37,248 nucleotides of DNA from Acetobacteraceae bacterium. Its GTDB lineage: Bacteria; Pseudomonadota; Alphaproteobacteria; Acetobacterales; Acetobacteraceae. Below, in pieces: positions 1 through 5,935 of the stretch (its first letter is position 1; each line of letters starts with the position of its first letter). Under the pieces are notes generated by a model, which did no database searches, was not told where the DNA came from, and saw nothing but the letters and a program-made list of their open reading frames with translations. The position numbers and the translations under genes were made by a program. Where the stretch lies: contig PLSD01000055.1 of assembly GCA_003164135.1 (NCBI GenBank), positions 1 through 37,248 on the forward strand, given 5' to 3'.

Positions 1-122
1 TCTAAAGTGCAACTGTAATGCTAGGAACTGCCGGGTATAAAAGGGTCCAAGCGCGGGTACACGGCGTACACACGCTCTAAAAACTTCTAGTAATTTCAAC
101 GGGTTGTCAGGAGCAAAATTGC

Positions 123-136
123 TGGCGGAGAGACAG
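123..136. repeat. Distal attachment-site core of the tRNA-Ser element
   Basis: The 14 bases TGGCGGAGAGACAG are identical to 5010-5023, the 3' end of the tRNA-Ser gene (the CCA end plus the acceptor strand, read on the minus strand). The flanking bases differ on both sides, so the match stops exactly at 14 bp. This is the pattern left when a tyrosine recombinase inserts an element into a tRNA 3' end and duplicates the core. Bases 1-122 would then be chromosome, or an older island, beyond the element; no gene is recognisable there. Confidence 0.72.
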
Positions 137-253
137 TCCGCCAACCATGCTTTCGCTGACCGTCGCGGAGGAACAAAAAGCCATAGGTATATTCTGGAAT
201 CTTAAAAAGTCTCTTCGTCACTAATCGCTTGCTTTCGCCTAAATTCGCATGAT

Positions 254-287
254 ACGTGTATGCCCATGTGATCGGAGGCATACACGT
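254..287. promoter_or_regulatory. Inverted repeat over the integrase ribosome-binding site
   Basis: A perfect 11-bp inverted repeat, ACGTGTATGCC at 254-264 and its complement at 277-287, is separated by 12 bp. The right arm overlaps the Shine-Dalgarno GGAGG (274-278) and reaches the GTG start at 286. A protein bound here could repress integrase expression, or the RNA could fold over the start. The 9-mer GTGTATGCC recurs at 4946-4954, at the other end of the element, so the arms may also be integrase or excisionase binding sites. The structure is seen; the function is inferred. Confidence 0.55.
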
Positions 288-1506
288 GTCGGACGGCAAA
301 TTGACTGCCCTCGGGGTTAAGAGGTTGACGAAGCCCGGCCACCATGGGGACGGCGGCGGCCTTTATTTCCGCATCGCCGACGGGCGCCGTTCATGGATGT
401 TCCGCTACAAAACAAACGGCGTGCAGCATTGGCTGGGGCTTGGCCCGGATGGTGATTTCTCCTTGGCGGAGGCCCGCGAGGCGGCCAGGGAGTGCCGACG
501 CCAGCTCAAGGCTGGGATTGACCCCTTAGAAGCCCGCAAAGCCGCCAAGGCCGCCGCTCTGGAACTGATCGGCCAGACTTTCGAGGCCGTGGCTGACAAA
601 TACATTGAAGCGCACAAGGCAGGCTGGCGCAACGAAAAGCATGGCGACCAGTGGAAGGCCACGCTTAAGGCTTATGCCTATCCCGTGATCGGGAAGAAGC
701 CGGTGGCCGCCGTTACCGTTGCGGATGTTTTGGAGATTTTGGAACCAATTTGGCGGGAAAAGTCCGAAACAGCCTCACGGCTGCGCGGCCGGGTTGAGAA
801 CGTGCTGGACTATGCAAAAACGCGCGGTTGGCGGGCTGGGGAGAATCCGGCGCGGTGGAAAGGCCACCTGGACCACCTTTTGCCCGCCCGCGCCAAGATA
901 GCCAAGGTCCAGCACCATGCCGCCCTACCGTGGGCCGATCTGCCCGCCGTAATGGGGAAGCTGGCCGCCGCCACTGCGACAAGCTCCCTTTGCCTGCGCT
1001 TCACGGTGCTGACCGCCGCTCGATCCGGCGAGGCCCGCGGCGCGCGGTGGAACGAAATCGACATGGCTGGCAAAATCTGGACCATTCCAGGCGCCAGGAT
1101 GAAGGCTGGCCAGCCGCATCGCGTGCCGCTGTCTGATGCAGCCCTCGCCGTGCTGACCGCGACAGAGCCTCTACGGAAGGCGCCTGATGGCCTTGTGTTC
1201 CCAGGCGGCAAAACTAACCACCCGTTATCAGACGTGGCTGTCAGCAAGGCGCTGGCGGGCGTGGCAGCCGGTGTGACGGTGCACGGCATGCGCTCCACCT
1301 TCCGGGATTGGGCGGCTGAGAGCACGGCATACCCCCGCGAGGTTGCGGAGGGCGCCCTGGCACACACCAACCGCGACAAGGTGGAAGCCGCCTACCGCCG
1401 GAGTGATCTATTCGACCAGCGTGCGCGCATGATGGCGCAATGGGCTGCATTCTGTACCGGCCCGGCCGGCGCCACCGGGGCAACGCCCATCCGTAAGCGC
1501 GCGTGA
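286..1506 (+). CDS. P4-type tyrosine recombinase (integrase)
   Basis: This site-specific recombinase would integrate and excise the surrounding element by strand exchange through a covalent 3'-phosphotyrosine. The 406-residue length fits the P4-type family. Residues 1-90 form a DUF4102-like arm-binding domain (LTALGVKRLTKPG, then a GDGGGLYF stretch), a core-binding SAM-like domain follows, and the catalytic domain carries R246, H333, R336, H360 and nucleophile Y370. The family's catalytic Arg, His-x-x-Arg, His and Tyr residues are all present, so the enzyme looks intact. I chose GTG at 286 because GGAGG lies 7 nt upstream and the protein then opens like its relatives; an in-frame GTG at 256 has no ribosome-binding site. 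It lies at the end of the element away from the intact tRNA and faces inward. Confidence 0.93.
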   Translation: MSDGKLTALGVKRLTKPGHHGDGGGLYFRIADGRRSWMFRYKTNGVQHWLGLGPDGDFSLAEAREAARECRRQLKAGIDPLEARKAAKAAALELIGQTFEAVADKYIEAHKAGWRNEKHGDQWKATLKAYAYPVIGKKPVAAVTVADVLEILEPIWREKSETASRLRGRVENVLDYAKTRGWRAGENPARWKGHLDHLLPARAKIAKVQHHAALPWADLPAVMGKLAAATATSSLCLRFTVLTAARSGEARGARWNEIDMAGKIWTIPGARMKAGQPHRVPLSDAALAVLTATEPLRKAPDGLVFPGGKTNHPLSDVAVSKALAGVAAGVTVHGMRSTFRDWAAESTAYPREVAEGALAHTNRDKVEAAYRRSDLFDQRARMMAQWAAFCTGPAGATGATPIRKRA

Positions 1507-1805
1507 GCACCCCCCCACCCTGTTTCCGCGCGGCACCGGCGCATCCCGCTGCCACTACTGACGAAAAAAATATTTTCCGAATTCTGAGTTTCCCGCGCCG
1601 GCCGGTCGCCGTCAGGCAACTGGCCGGGGCAGAGCTGCAGCCTGCCTGACACGTCTTCACCGGGGCGGGGAGCAATCCCCGCCACCCTAAAACCACGCAC
1701 AACCAACGGAGAGCAATAGAGGGACTGTTTTTGTATCTAACGTCGTGTTATTAATTCAATGTGCTGCCGATAACGTGTGGGCAGAAAATTGAAGGATCAC
1801 GACAA
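1507..1805. other. Intergenic region between integrase and AlpA-like gene
   Basis: These 299 bases hold no convincing gene. The first half is GC-rich and the part after about 1720 is clearly AT-richer, as expected for a promoter region serving the next gene. TTGTAT at 1731-1736 could be a -35 element, but no good -10 lies at the right distance. The 9-mer TGCCTGACA (1644-1652) also occurs at 4951-4959, near the right end of the element. Confidence 0.4.
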
Positions 1806-2018
1806 ATGGAACCACAAAAATTGCTTCACCGGCCCCGCGATGCACAAAGAATGTTAGGCATCGGGCCCACCAAAATGTATGAGCTCATCAAAACCGGCCA
1901 GCTTGACGCCCGAAAAATCGGCCGATGCACCGCCATTACGGACGAAAGCCTTCAGCTCCTGGTCGCCGGATTGCCTCCGTCTCGCGTGGCCACCAAGGAC
2001 CTCGCCACCGCCACATGA
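1806..2018 (+). CDS. AlpA/excisionase-like helix-turn-helix protein
   Basis: A 70-residue protein with a MerR-type helix-turn-helix of the AlpA/excisionase kind: RPRDAQRMLGIGPTKMYELI forms the helices, then KTGQLDARKIGR gives the wing with a conserved basic turn. Such proteins bind DNA next to att sites and either activate the integrase gene or direct excision. The start is ATG 1806, with AAGGA about 9 nt upstream. Its stop overlaps the next start (ATGA, 2015-2018), so it heads a translationally coupled gene string. Whether it is an activator or a true excisionase cannot be told from the sequence. Confidence 0.75.
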   Translation: MEPQKLLHRPRDAQRMLGIGPTKMYELIKTGQLDARKIGRCTAITDESLQLLVAGLPPSRVATKDLATAT

Positions 2019-2257
2019 GCGATGCCGCCGCGCGCCTCGCTAAAAAATTCAACCTGCGCCGCTCCCGGAAGGCATGGCGGGGGGATTGCCCCCGTCCCGA
2101 CTGCGACGGGCGCAACTCGTTCACGCTCTCATTCACGCCGAGAGCCAGCGGCTTCCACGCCGCCTATTGCCGGGTCTGCGGCCAATCCGCGGCGGTGGAC
2201 CCGGCTTCACCACCACCACCACCCAAAACCCAAAGGACACAAAATGGCCGAACCTGA
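2015..2257 (+). CDS. Small zinc-finger protein, primase-like N-terminal motif
   Basis: An 80-residue protein with a likely zinc-binding site made of C-x4-C (CPRPDC) and, about 27 residues later, C-x2-C (CRVC), around a core with GRNSFTLSF and AAYCRVCG. This layout resembles the zinc-binding N-terminus of phage and plasmid primases (CHC2/Gp4-like), but no Toprim, polymerase or helicase part follows. It ends in a proline-rich tail. Its ATG overlaps the AlpA-like stop, and its own end overlaps the next ORF by 14 nt. It may be a stand-alone DNA-binding remnant of a satellite primase; the primase link is an inference from spacing and motif only. Confidence 0.55.
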   Translation: MSDAAARLAKKFNLRRSRKAWRGDCPRPDCDGRNSFTLSFTPRASGFHAAYCRVCGQSAAVDPASPPPPPKTQRTQNGRT

Positions 2258-2366
2258 CCCCAACCCACCTCCGGCCAAGACGGTCAAAGATATGACCGCC
2301 GCGGAATTCAAGGCCGCGGAAAAAGCCCGCGCCTGGCGCCAACCCACCAAGGAGCCCAAAAAATGA
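2244..2366 (+). CDS. Tiny hypothetical protein (40 aa)
   Basis: This short ORF encodes a proline-rich start (EPDPNPPPAKTVKDM) followed by a charged helix (TAAEFKAAEKARAW) and a lysine-rich end. No family is recognised. It overlaps the zinc-finger gene by 14 nt and the next gene by 4 nt (ATGA at 2363-2366). That continuous overlap chain is the main reason to believe it is translated; the start is ATG 2244. Confidence 0.45.
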   Translation: MAEPDPNPPPAKTVKDMTAAEFKAAEKARAWRQPTKEPKK

Positions 2367-2980
2367 CGATCGAAAAAACCACCGAACACCTTGCCGCCGC
2401 CGCATCCCTCGAGGCAGCAAACTCCCGGCTTGCCGCCGCTCGCACCGCGCATGCTAGCGTGGCCGCCGATCTGCGCGACGCTCTCGCGGTAAAGCAAGGC
2501 TTGATCGACAAATCGGCTGGCGGCGAAACCACGACGGCCGACGAAATCAGGGCAGCCGAAAACGCCGTGAGAGACGCGGAACAGGGCGATCAATATTCCA
2601 AAGCAGGCATCGCCGGGGCCGAGTCCGCGCAGCTCAAGGCCGTCGAAAAACTGCGAATTTTCGAGCAATTGCATTTCAAAACCAAGCACCGCGCGCTACG
2701 AGACCGGCAGGCCGAAATTGCCCGCGAGGCTGACGCAGCTCTCGAAACCGCACGGGGAAAACTTCGCGACTACGACTCCATGCAAGCTGAATTCCACGGC
2801 CTGCGGGTGGAGGCAATCGCCTCTCCGGCCGGCAACTTGTGGCCCGCCGCAAACGCCGTCAGCGGCATTGATCCGCTGCCAATGCCGCTGGCTACCACCG
2901 GCGTTAGCATTCGGGTTGTCCGCAAGGCCCGGGGCGATGAACGTGCTCACCCAACGGTCCAGGCCGCGCTGGGGCACTGA
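2363..2980 (+). CDS. Hypothetical coiled-coil protein
   Basis: A 205-residue protein whose first 150 residues or so are rich in Ala, Glu, Lys and Arg with heptad-like spacing, suggesting one long coiled coil broken near residues 52-60. The last 50 residues are less helical and contain proline. There is no signal peptide or membrane segment, so it should be cytosolic. It starts inside the stop of the preceding ORF (ATGA) and is followed by two strong GC hairpins. Lengths and context recall scaffold-like or accessory proteins of small phage-related islands, but no specific family is recognised. Confidence 0.65.
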   Translation: MTIEKTTEHLAAAASLEAANSRLAAARTAHASVAADLRDALAVKQGLIDKSAGGETTTADEIRAAENAVRDAEQGDQYSKAGIAGAESAQLKAVEKLRIFEQLHFKTKHRALRDRQAEIAREADAALETARGKLRDYDSMQAEFHGLRVEAIASPAGNLWPAANAVSGIDPLPMPLATTGVSIRVVRKARGDERAHPTVQAALGH

Positions 2981-2990
2981 TTCCCGGAAT

Positions 2991-3058
2991 CCCGCCCGCG
3001 CTGCATGGCTCCCGGCGCGGGCGGGATCGTGGGGCCGGTGCGCGCGGGCGCCGGCCCC
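2991..3058 (+). terminator. Two tandem GC-rich hairpins, possible terminator or RNA processing site
   Basis: The first hairpin pairs 2991-3001 with 3015-3025 (11 bp, all G/C, 13-nt loop). The second pairs 3031-3041 with 3048-3058 (11 bp with one G-T pair, 6-nt loop). They begin 10 nt after the coiled-coil gene. No T-run follows either stem, so they are weak candidates for intrinsic termination. They may stabilise the upstream mRNA or lower expression of the genes from 3126 on. Confidence 0.45.
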
Positions 3059-3125
3059 CAGCACCCGGACGAAATCACGGCCGGGTTGCCGCCCGGCGGC
3101 TGCCCCCTCAAGCAAGGATTTTTAA

Positions 3126-3380
3126 ATGGCCAAACGACACCCCGAAATTGAAAAGCGACTCGAAACCCTCCGGGCGCAGTATTTGAGATGCCGCCGATGG
3201 CATGATTCCGAGGCGTTACGCTGCGACTTAGCCTGGAACGATTTGAAGGAAAACCTTCCCGACGCCGTGTATTCAGACCAGCAAACCGCGCTGCTCAACC
3301 GAATTGAGGAGGAACTGAAGCCACGGCTGGCTCTCGTGCCGGAAAACGCGCCATGGCCGGCACCGAAGCACCGCCGATGA
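3126..3380 (+). CDS. Small charged hypothetical protein (84 aa)
   Basis: An 84-residue, largely helical, strongly charged protein (EIEKRLETLRAQYLRCRRWH at the start). It has two cysteines, which is too few for a zinc finger on its own. The start is ATG 3126 with AAGGA about 7 nt upstream. Its stop overlaps the start of the next gene (ATGA, 3377-3380), so the two are probably translated together. No family is recognised; a small DNA- or protein-binding partner of the following winged-helix protein is conceivable. Confidence 0.55.
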   Translation: MAKRHPEIEKRLETLRAQYLRCRRWHDSEALRCDLAWNDLKENLPDAVYSDQQTALLNRIEEELKPRLALVPENAPWPAPKHRR

Positions 3381-4453
3381 GTAGCGGCCGCGGCGATTTT
3401 TTTGCAGTCGATCGTGGGGCCTGGAACATTGCAGTGGCGCGCGGTCTCAACCCCGCCATCGCATTTTTAGTCCTAGCGCGGGGCAGCGCCGGCGACAATC
3501 AGACAACGTCCTGGTCAATCCACTCCGTGGAAAAATATACCGGAATCTCTCGGCCCCGCGCCGTGGCGGCCATCGAAAATCTTTTAGACTCCGGAATTTT
3601 GCGAATGCTCGACGCTGGTGAAATCACTTCCCGCATCGCCGCCGGAATTATCAGGAGGGCGCCACGGCGCGGATGCCCAGCCTACAACATCGGCCCTGAT
3701 CGTGGCCAGGAAGGCGGCGGCGCGGCGCTGATCTGGTTGCCCAACGCATTGGTCGATGGTGTGAAGAGTGCCCCCGTGCCCCCCCTGGAGCTAATCCGGC
3801 AGACGCAAAATGTCGGAGCTCTGAAGGCGCTCATCGCGCTCTATGCCGCGCACGATCTAAAAAATTGCGGCGGCGTGAGCTGGAGGGCGATCCGGAGAAC
3901 TTTCACCCGCGAGCGCGTGGCGGAATCGCGCGGTTTTGTCGTCTGGTGCTTTAAGGGCACCCCCGAGGCGACCGTGTTTTGGAACAGGGCGCCGAGTGTG
4001 GAATTTATGACAGGAACCAAAATTGGAGGCTGCGACACCGGCAAGGCTGTATTTTGGGAATCGCTCACCATTCTACTTAACCTTGGCCTGGCGGCGTTCG
4101 TGGCTCATCTGGTTGACGCTGATTCCGATGAGGGCGAGATCATCATGCCGATCGACTCCGAGCATGGCGAAGACGGAGAGTGCCAACTTGCGATTGCGGC
4201 GCGGAATGCCGCGACCCGACTTCTGGGCCCCCACGGCCAAGCCATCGCCGACCGGCATGGGGGAATTCTTGGCCCGGTTCGACCGCACCTCGCCAAGGTC
4301 CAGGCTGTCGGCGTGCTCCGGCTTCTGTATCGGCCAAAGAATTTTATAACGTCCGACTGGCTGGGCGCCTCGGCCGACTGGGCCATTATGGCTGCAGCGT
4401 TCGATGCAATAGCACCGGAAGTCGATGTGGAGGCATGGCGCAATGCCGGCTGA
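3377..4453 (+). CDS. Winged-helix protein, possible replication protein of the element
   Basis: A 358-residue soluble protein. Near residues 40-75 it has a helix-turn-helix of winged type (SWSIHSVEKYTGISRPRAVA, then AIENLLDSGILRML), as in replication initiators and phage replisome organisers. The remaining residues match no family I recognise, and no Walker, HUH-nuclease or primase motif is visible. The start at 3377 overlaps the previous stop (ATGA); an in-frame ATG at 3353 would overlap by 28 nt and is less likely. It is the largest cargo gene of the element. Initiation of element replication is the best guess, but a transcriptional regulator is equally compatible. Confidence 0.6.
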   Translation: MSSGRGDFFAVDRGAWNIAVARGLNPAIAFLVLARGSAGDNQTTSWSIHSVEKYTGISRPRAVAAIENLLDSGILRMLDAGEITSRIAAGIIRRAPRRGCPAYNIGPDRGQEGGGAALIWLPNALVDGVKSAPVPPLELIRQTQNVGALKALIALYAAHDLKNCGGVSWRAIRRTFTRERVAESRGFVVWCFKGTPEATVFWNRAPSVEFMTGTKIGGCDTGKAVFWESLTILLNLGLAAFVAHLVDADSDEGEIIMPIDSEHGEDGECQLAIAARNAATRLLGPHGQAIADRHGGILGPVRPHLAKVQAVGVLRLLYRPKNFITSDWLGASADWAIMAAAFDAIAPEVDVEAWRNAG

Positions 4454-4550
4454 TGCTGACCAAAAAAATCTCTCTAAAACAGCGAGTTGCAACATCAATC
4501 TTCTTCAAACTTTATCAATCCCCTTAATTAAAATTAAGGGCGTATTATAA
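4443..4550 (+). CDS. Possible 35-residue ORF
   Basis: A 35-codon ORF overlaps the last 11 nt of the winged-helix gene. It is hydrophobic and polar without a recognisable motif (ends IPLIKIKGVL). Only the overlap pattern, shared with the other genes of this element, argues for translation. A hairpin at 4521-4540 (CCCTTAAT, loop TAAA, ATTAAGGG) lies in its 3' end. Confidence 0.22.
   Translation: MPADADQKNLSKTASCNINLLQTLSIPLIKIKGVL
4521..4540 (+). terminator. AT-rich hairpin at the end of the element's gene string
   Basis: A perfect 8-bp stem CCCTTAAT/ATTAAGGG with a 4-nt loop lies just after the last sizeable cargo gene. A T-run (TCTTTTTCTT) begins only about 14 nt later, so it is not a classical intrinsic terminator. 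It may still mark the 3' end of the transcript, or protect it. Confidence 0.35.
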
Positions 4551-4595
4551 ACCGTCTTTTTCTTCGAAACTGACGGCAAACCGAAAGGGCAAGTT

Positions 4596-4805
4596 ATGGC
4601 ATTTGATGTTCGGACATTACGCGGTCGCCTCGGGGCTGCCGGACTGTACTATTCGGCGCTCCCAACAATCGGCACCATAGCGTGCAATGAGCAGGCAGCC
4701 GCCCGCACCTGGTACACCGGAACGGCGGGCGGCAATCAGGCAAGCACCGGCGCCTCCATCGTTGACCTGGCAGCCTATCGCCGAGAGCGCGGGGGAGAGG
4801 GATAG
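4596..4805 (+). CDS. Hypothetical protein (69 aa) near the right end of the element
   Basis: A 69-residue ORF opening at ATG 4596, with an AAAGGG ribosome-binding site about 8 nt upstream. It is rich in Gly, Ala, Thr and Arg, has one cysteine, and ends in LAAYRRERGGEG. No family is recognised. It lies between the hairpin at 4521-4540 and the attachment site. It could be a small regulator of the element, but nothing in the sequence shows this. Confidence 0.4.
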   Translation: MAFDVRTLRGRLGAAGLYYSALPTIGTIACNEQAAARTWYTGTAGGNQASTGASIVDLAAYRRERGGEG

Positions 4806-4933
4806 CGCAATGGCCGAAAATGAAGGGAAGGGCAAAAGACCCGTAGGCCTTCAATCCGCAGTAACGCGCGCGCACCTGGGGCCACGCACGCGAGGCAAAT
4901 CACCGCCCCCATTCGCCTCTGTTCCGATCACAG

Positions 4934-4954
4934 GTGTCTGCCTGAGTGTATGCC
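4934..4954 (+). repeat. Pair of GTGTNTGCC direct repeats, possible integrase arm sites
   Basis: GTGTCTGCC (4934-4942) and GTGTATGCC (4946-4954) lie 12 bp apart start to start, about one helical turn, and 56 bp from the att core at 5010. The same GTGTATGCC occurs at 256-264 and inverted at 277-285, at the opposite end. Short repeats flanking both cores are the usual layout of arm-type recombinase sites. The repeat is seen; the binding role is inferred. Confidence 0.5.
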
Positions 4955-5009
4955 TGACAAGTCGAAATGAAATTTTATGGCTGATTTCTACGGTTTTTTA
5001 GGTCTAGAG

Positions 5010-5023
5010 TGGCGGAGAGACAG
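5010..5023. repeat. tRNA-side attachment-site core
   Basis: The 14-bp core identical to 123-136. It consists of the encoded CCA end, the discriminator base and the 3' acceptor strand of tRNA-Ser plus three further bases. The tRNA gene is intact because the element end restores its 3' terminus. The two cores lie 4887 bp apart. Confidence 0.72.
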
Positions 5024-5099
5024 GGATTCGAACCCTGGGTACGCTTTCACGCACACACGCTTTCCAAGCGTGCGCCTTAAGCCGCTCGGCCATCTCTCC
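5010..5099 (-). tRNA. tRNA-Ser (anticodon GGA), site of integration
   Basis: Read on the minus strand the gene begins GGAGAGATGGCCGAGCGGC and closes with the matching acceptor strand TCTCTCC, discriminator G and an encoded CCA. The anticodon stem CACGC/GCGTG holds the loop TTGGAAA, giving anticodon GGA (serine codons UCC and UCU). A long variable arm lies between the anticodon and T arms, as required for a class II tRNA, and the T arm contains GGTTCGAATCC. The 90-nt length is typical for tRNA-Ser. The fold was read by eye; all helices close. Confidence 0.96.
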
Positions 5100-5111
5100 C
5101 GCGCGGAGGCC

Positions 5112-5140
5112 TGCATAGCTAAACCCGGCGGATAGCTCAA
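5112..5140 (-). promoter_or_regulatory. Possible promoter of tRNA-Ser
   Basis: On the minus strand TTGAGC (5135-5140) and TATGCA (5112-5117) are separated by 17 bp, and the -10 ends 12 nt before the mature tRNA 5' end. Spacing and distance suit a sigma70-type promoter, but the -10 matches the consensus at only three positions. Confidence 0.35.
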
Positions 5141-5220
5141 GAGCAGGAGGACGGGAAAGCGCACGGGCCAGTTGTTCCACTCGGGGTTGCGCACTAACCT
5201 GCTTGCATGAGGCTAGGCTG

Positions 5221-5912
5221 ATGGACAGTATTTTCGACGTTTTTCCTCGTCTGCGGCAGTTGGCGGAGAGCCGGTTTGCCGGGGTGAGTTGCGCCAAGCT
5301 CGCGATCATGATCGCCATGACGGCGCGCACCGGCAGCACGCATCTGTGTGCGGCGCTGCAGGCGGCGGGTGAGGCCGGACGGCCGGCGGAGATTTTTAAT
5401 CCTCGCGGGGTGGCGGGCGTGGAGCGGCAGCGGCGCGGGGTAACGTTGTTTGCCGGCTATATGCGCTCTTTCGCGGCCGAACCCAGCCCGGTTTTCATCT
5501 TCAAAACCAACTGGCAGGATTTTACGCCCTTCGCGCGGGACTGGCACACGCTGTTTCCCCAACCTGCGCGTGGTGTATCTGGACCGTAAGAATATCATAG
5601 CGCCGGCAGTTTCGCTGTACCGGGCGCAAATCTCGGGAACCTGGCACCAGCCGGCGGGGCAGGCGCCCACCGTCTGAGGATTTACGGGACAAGTTCGACC
5701 TGGCGCGCATCTGCGCGATCATACAGGGGTTGTTTGATGAAAAACGCGCCTGGGAGCGATTTTTTAGCGCCGAAGGGTTAATGCCGGCGCGGGAGATGGC
5801 GCTAGACCTGCGCGCCGATATTCCCCCGGGCGTGGGATATGACAAGCTCGCCGACGCGCGGAACAAGGACTGGATCGAGCGCGTGCAGCGGCATGTGCTG
5901 CAAATGCCCTGA
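5221..5912 (+). pseudogene. Stf0-type sulfotransferase, broken by two frameshifts
   Basis: The pieces in three frames join into one sulfotransferase of the Stf0 (trehalose 2-sulfotransferase-like) family, which moves sulfate from PAPS to a sugar hydroxyl. The N-terminal 5'-phosphosulfate loop MTARTGSTHLCAAL is in the first frame, the 3'-phosphate motif (LDRKNIIAPAVSLYRAQ) in the second, and the C-terminal part from EDLRDKFDLARI to the end in the third. One extra base near 5553-5560 (TTTCCCC run) and one near 5664-5668 (GCGCCCACC) explain both shifts. Repaired, the protein would have about 229 residues, slightly shorter than usual for the family. Either the gene is dead or the assembly has two one-base errors at short homopolymers. 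It lies just beyond the tRNA-Ser gene. Confidence 0.8.
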
Positions 5913-5931
5913 CCCCACAGGGGGCCAGGGC
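5905..5931. terminator. Hairpin between convergent sulfotransferase remnant and transglycosylase
   Basis: CCCTG-A-CCCC pairs with GGGG-C-CAGGG around a 4-nt loop. It overlaps the end of the plus-strand pseudogene and lies 5 nt beyond the stop of the minus-strand gene. The two genes converge here, so it probably helps end transcription from both sides, although neither strand has a T-run. Confidence 0.4.
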
Positions 5932-5935
5932 AGGA

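Noticed and set aside
96..299. 67-residue minus-strand ORF across the left att core
   Set aside because: It spans the att core and the integrase promoter region, has no ribosome-binding site and no recognisable motif.
4810..5001. 63-residue ORF before the tRNA gene
   Set aside because: It follows the 69-residue ORF closely, but it has no family, no clear ribosome-binding site, and its C-terminal half runs through the arm-like repeats and the att flank.
5590..5912. Separate genes in the second half of the sulfotransferase region
   Set aside because: The pieces continue the family motifs of the first part in other frames, so one frameshifted gene explains them better.
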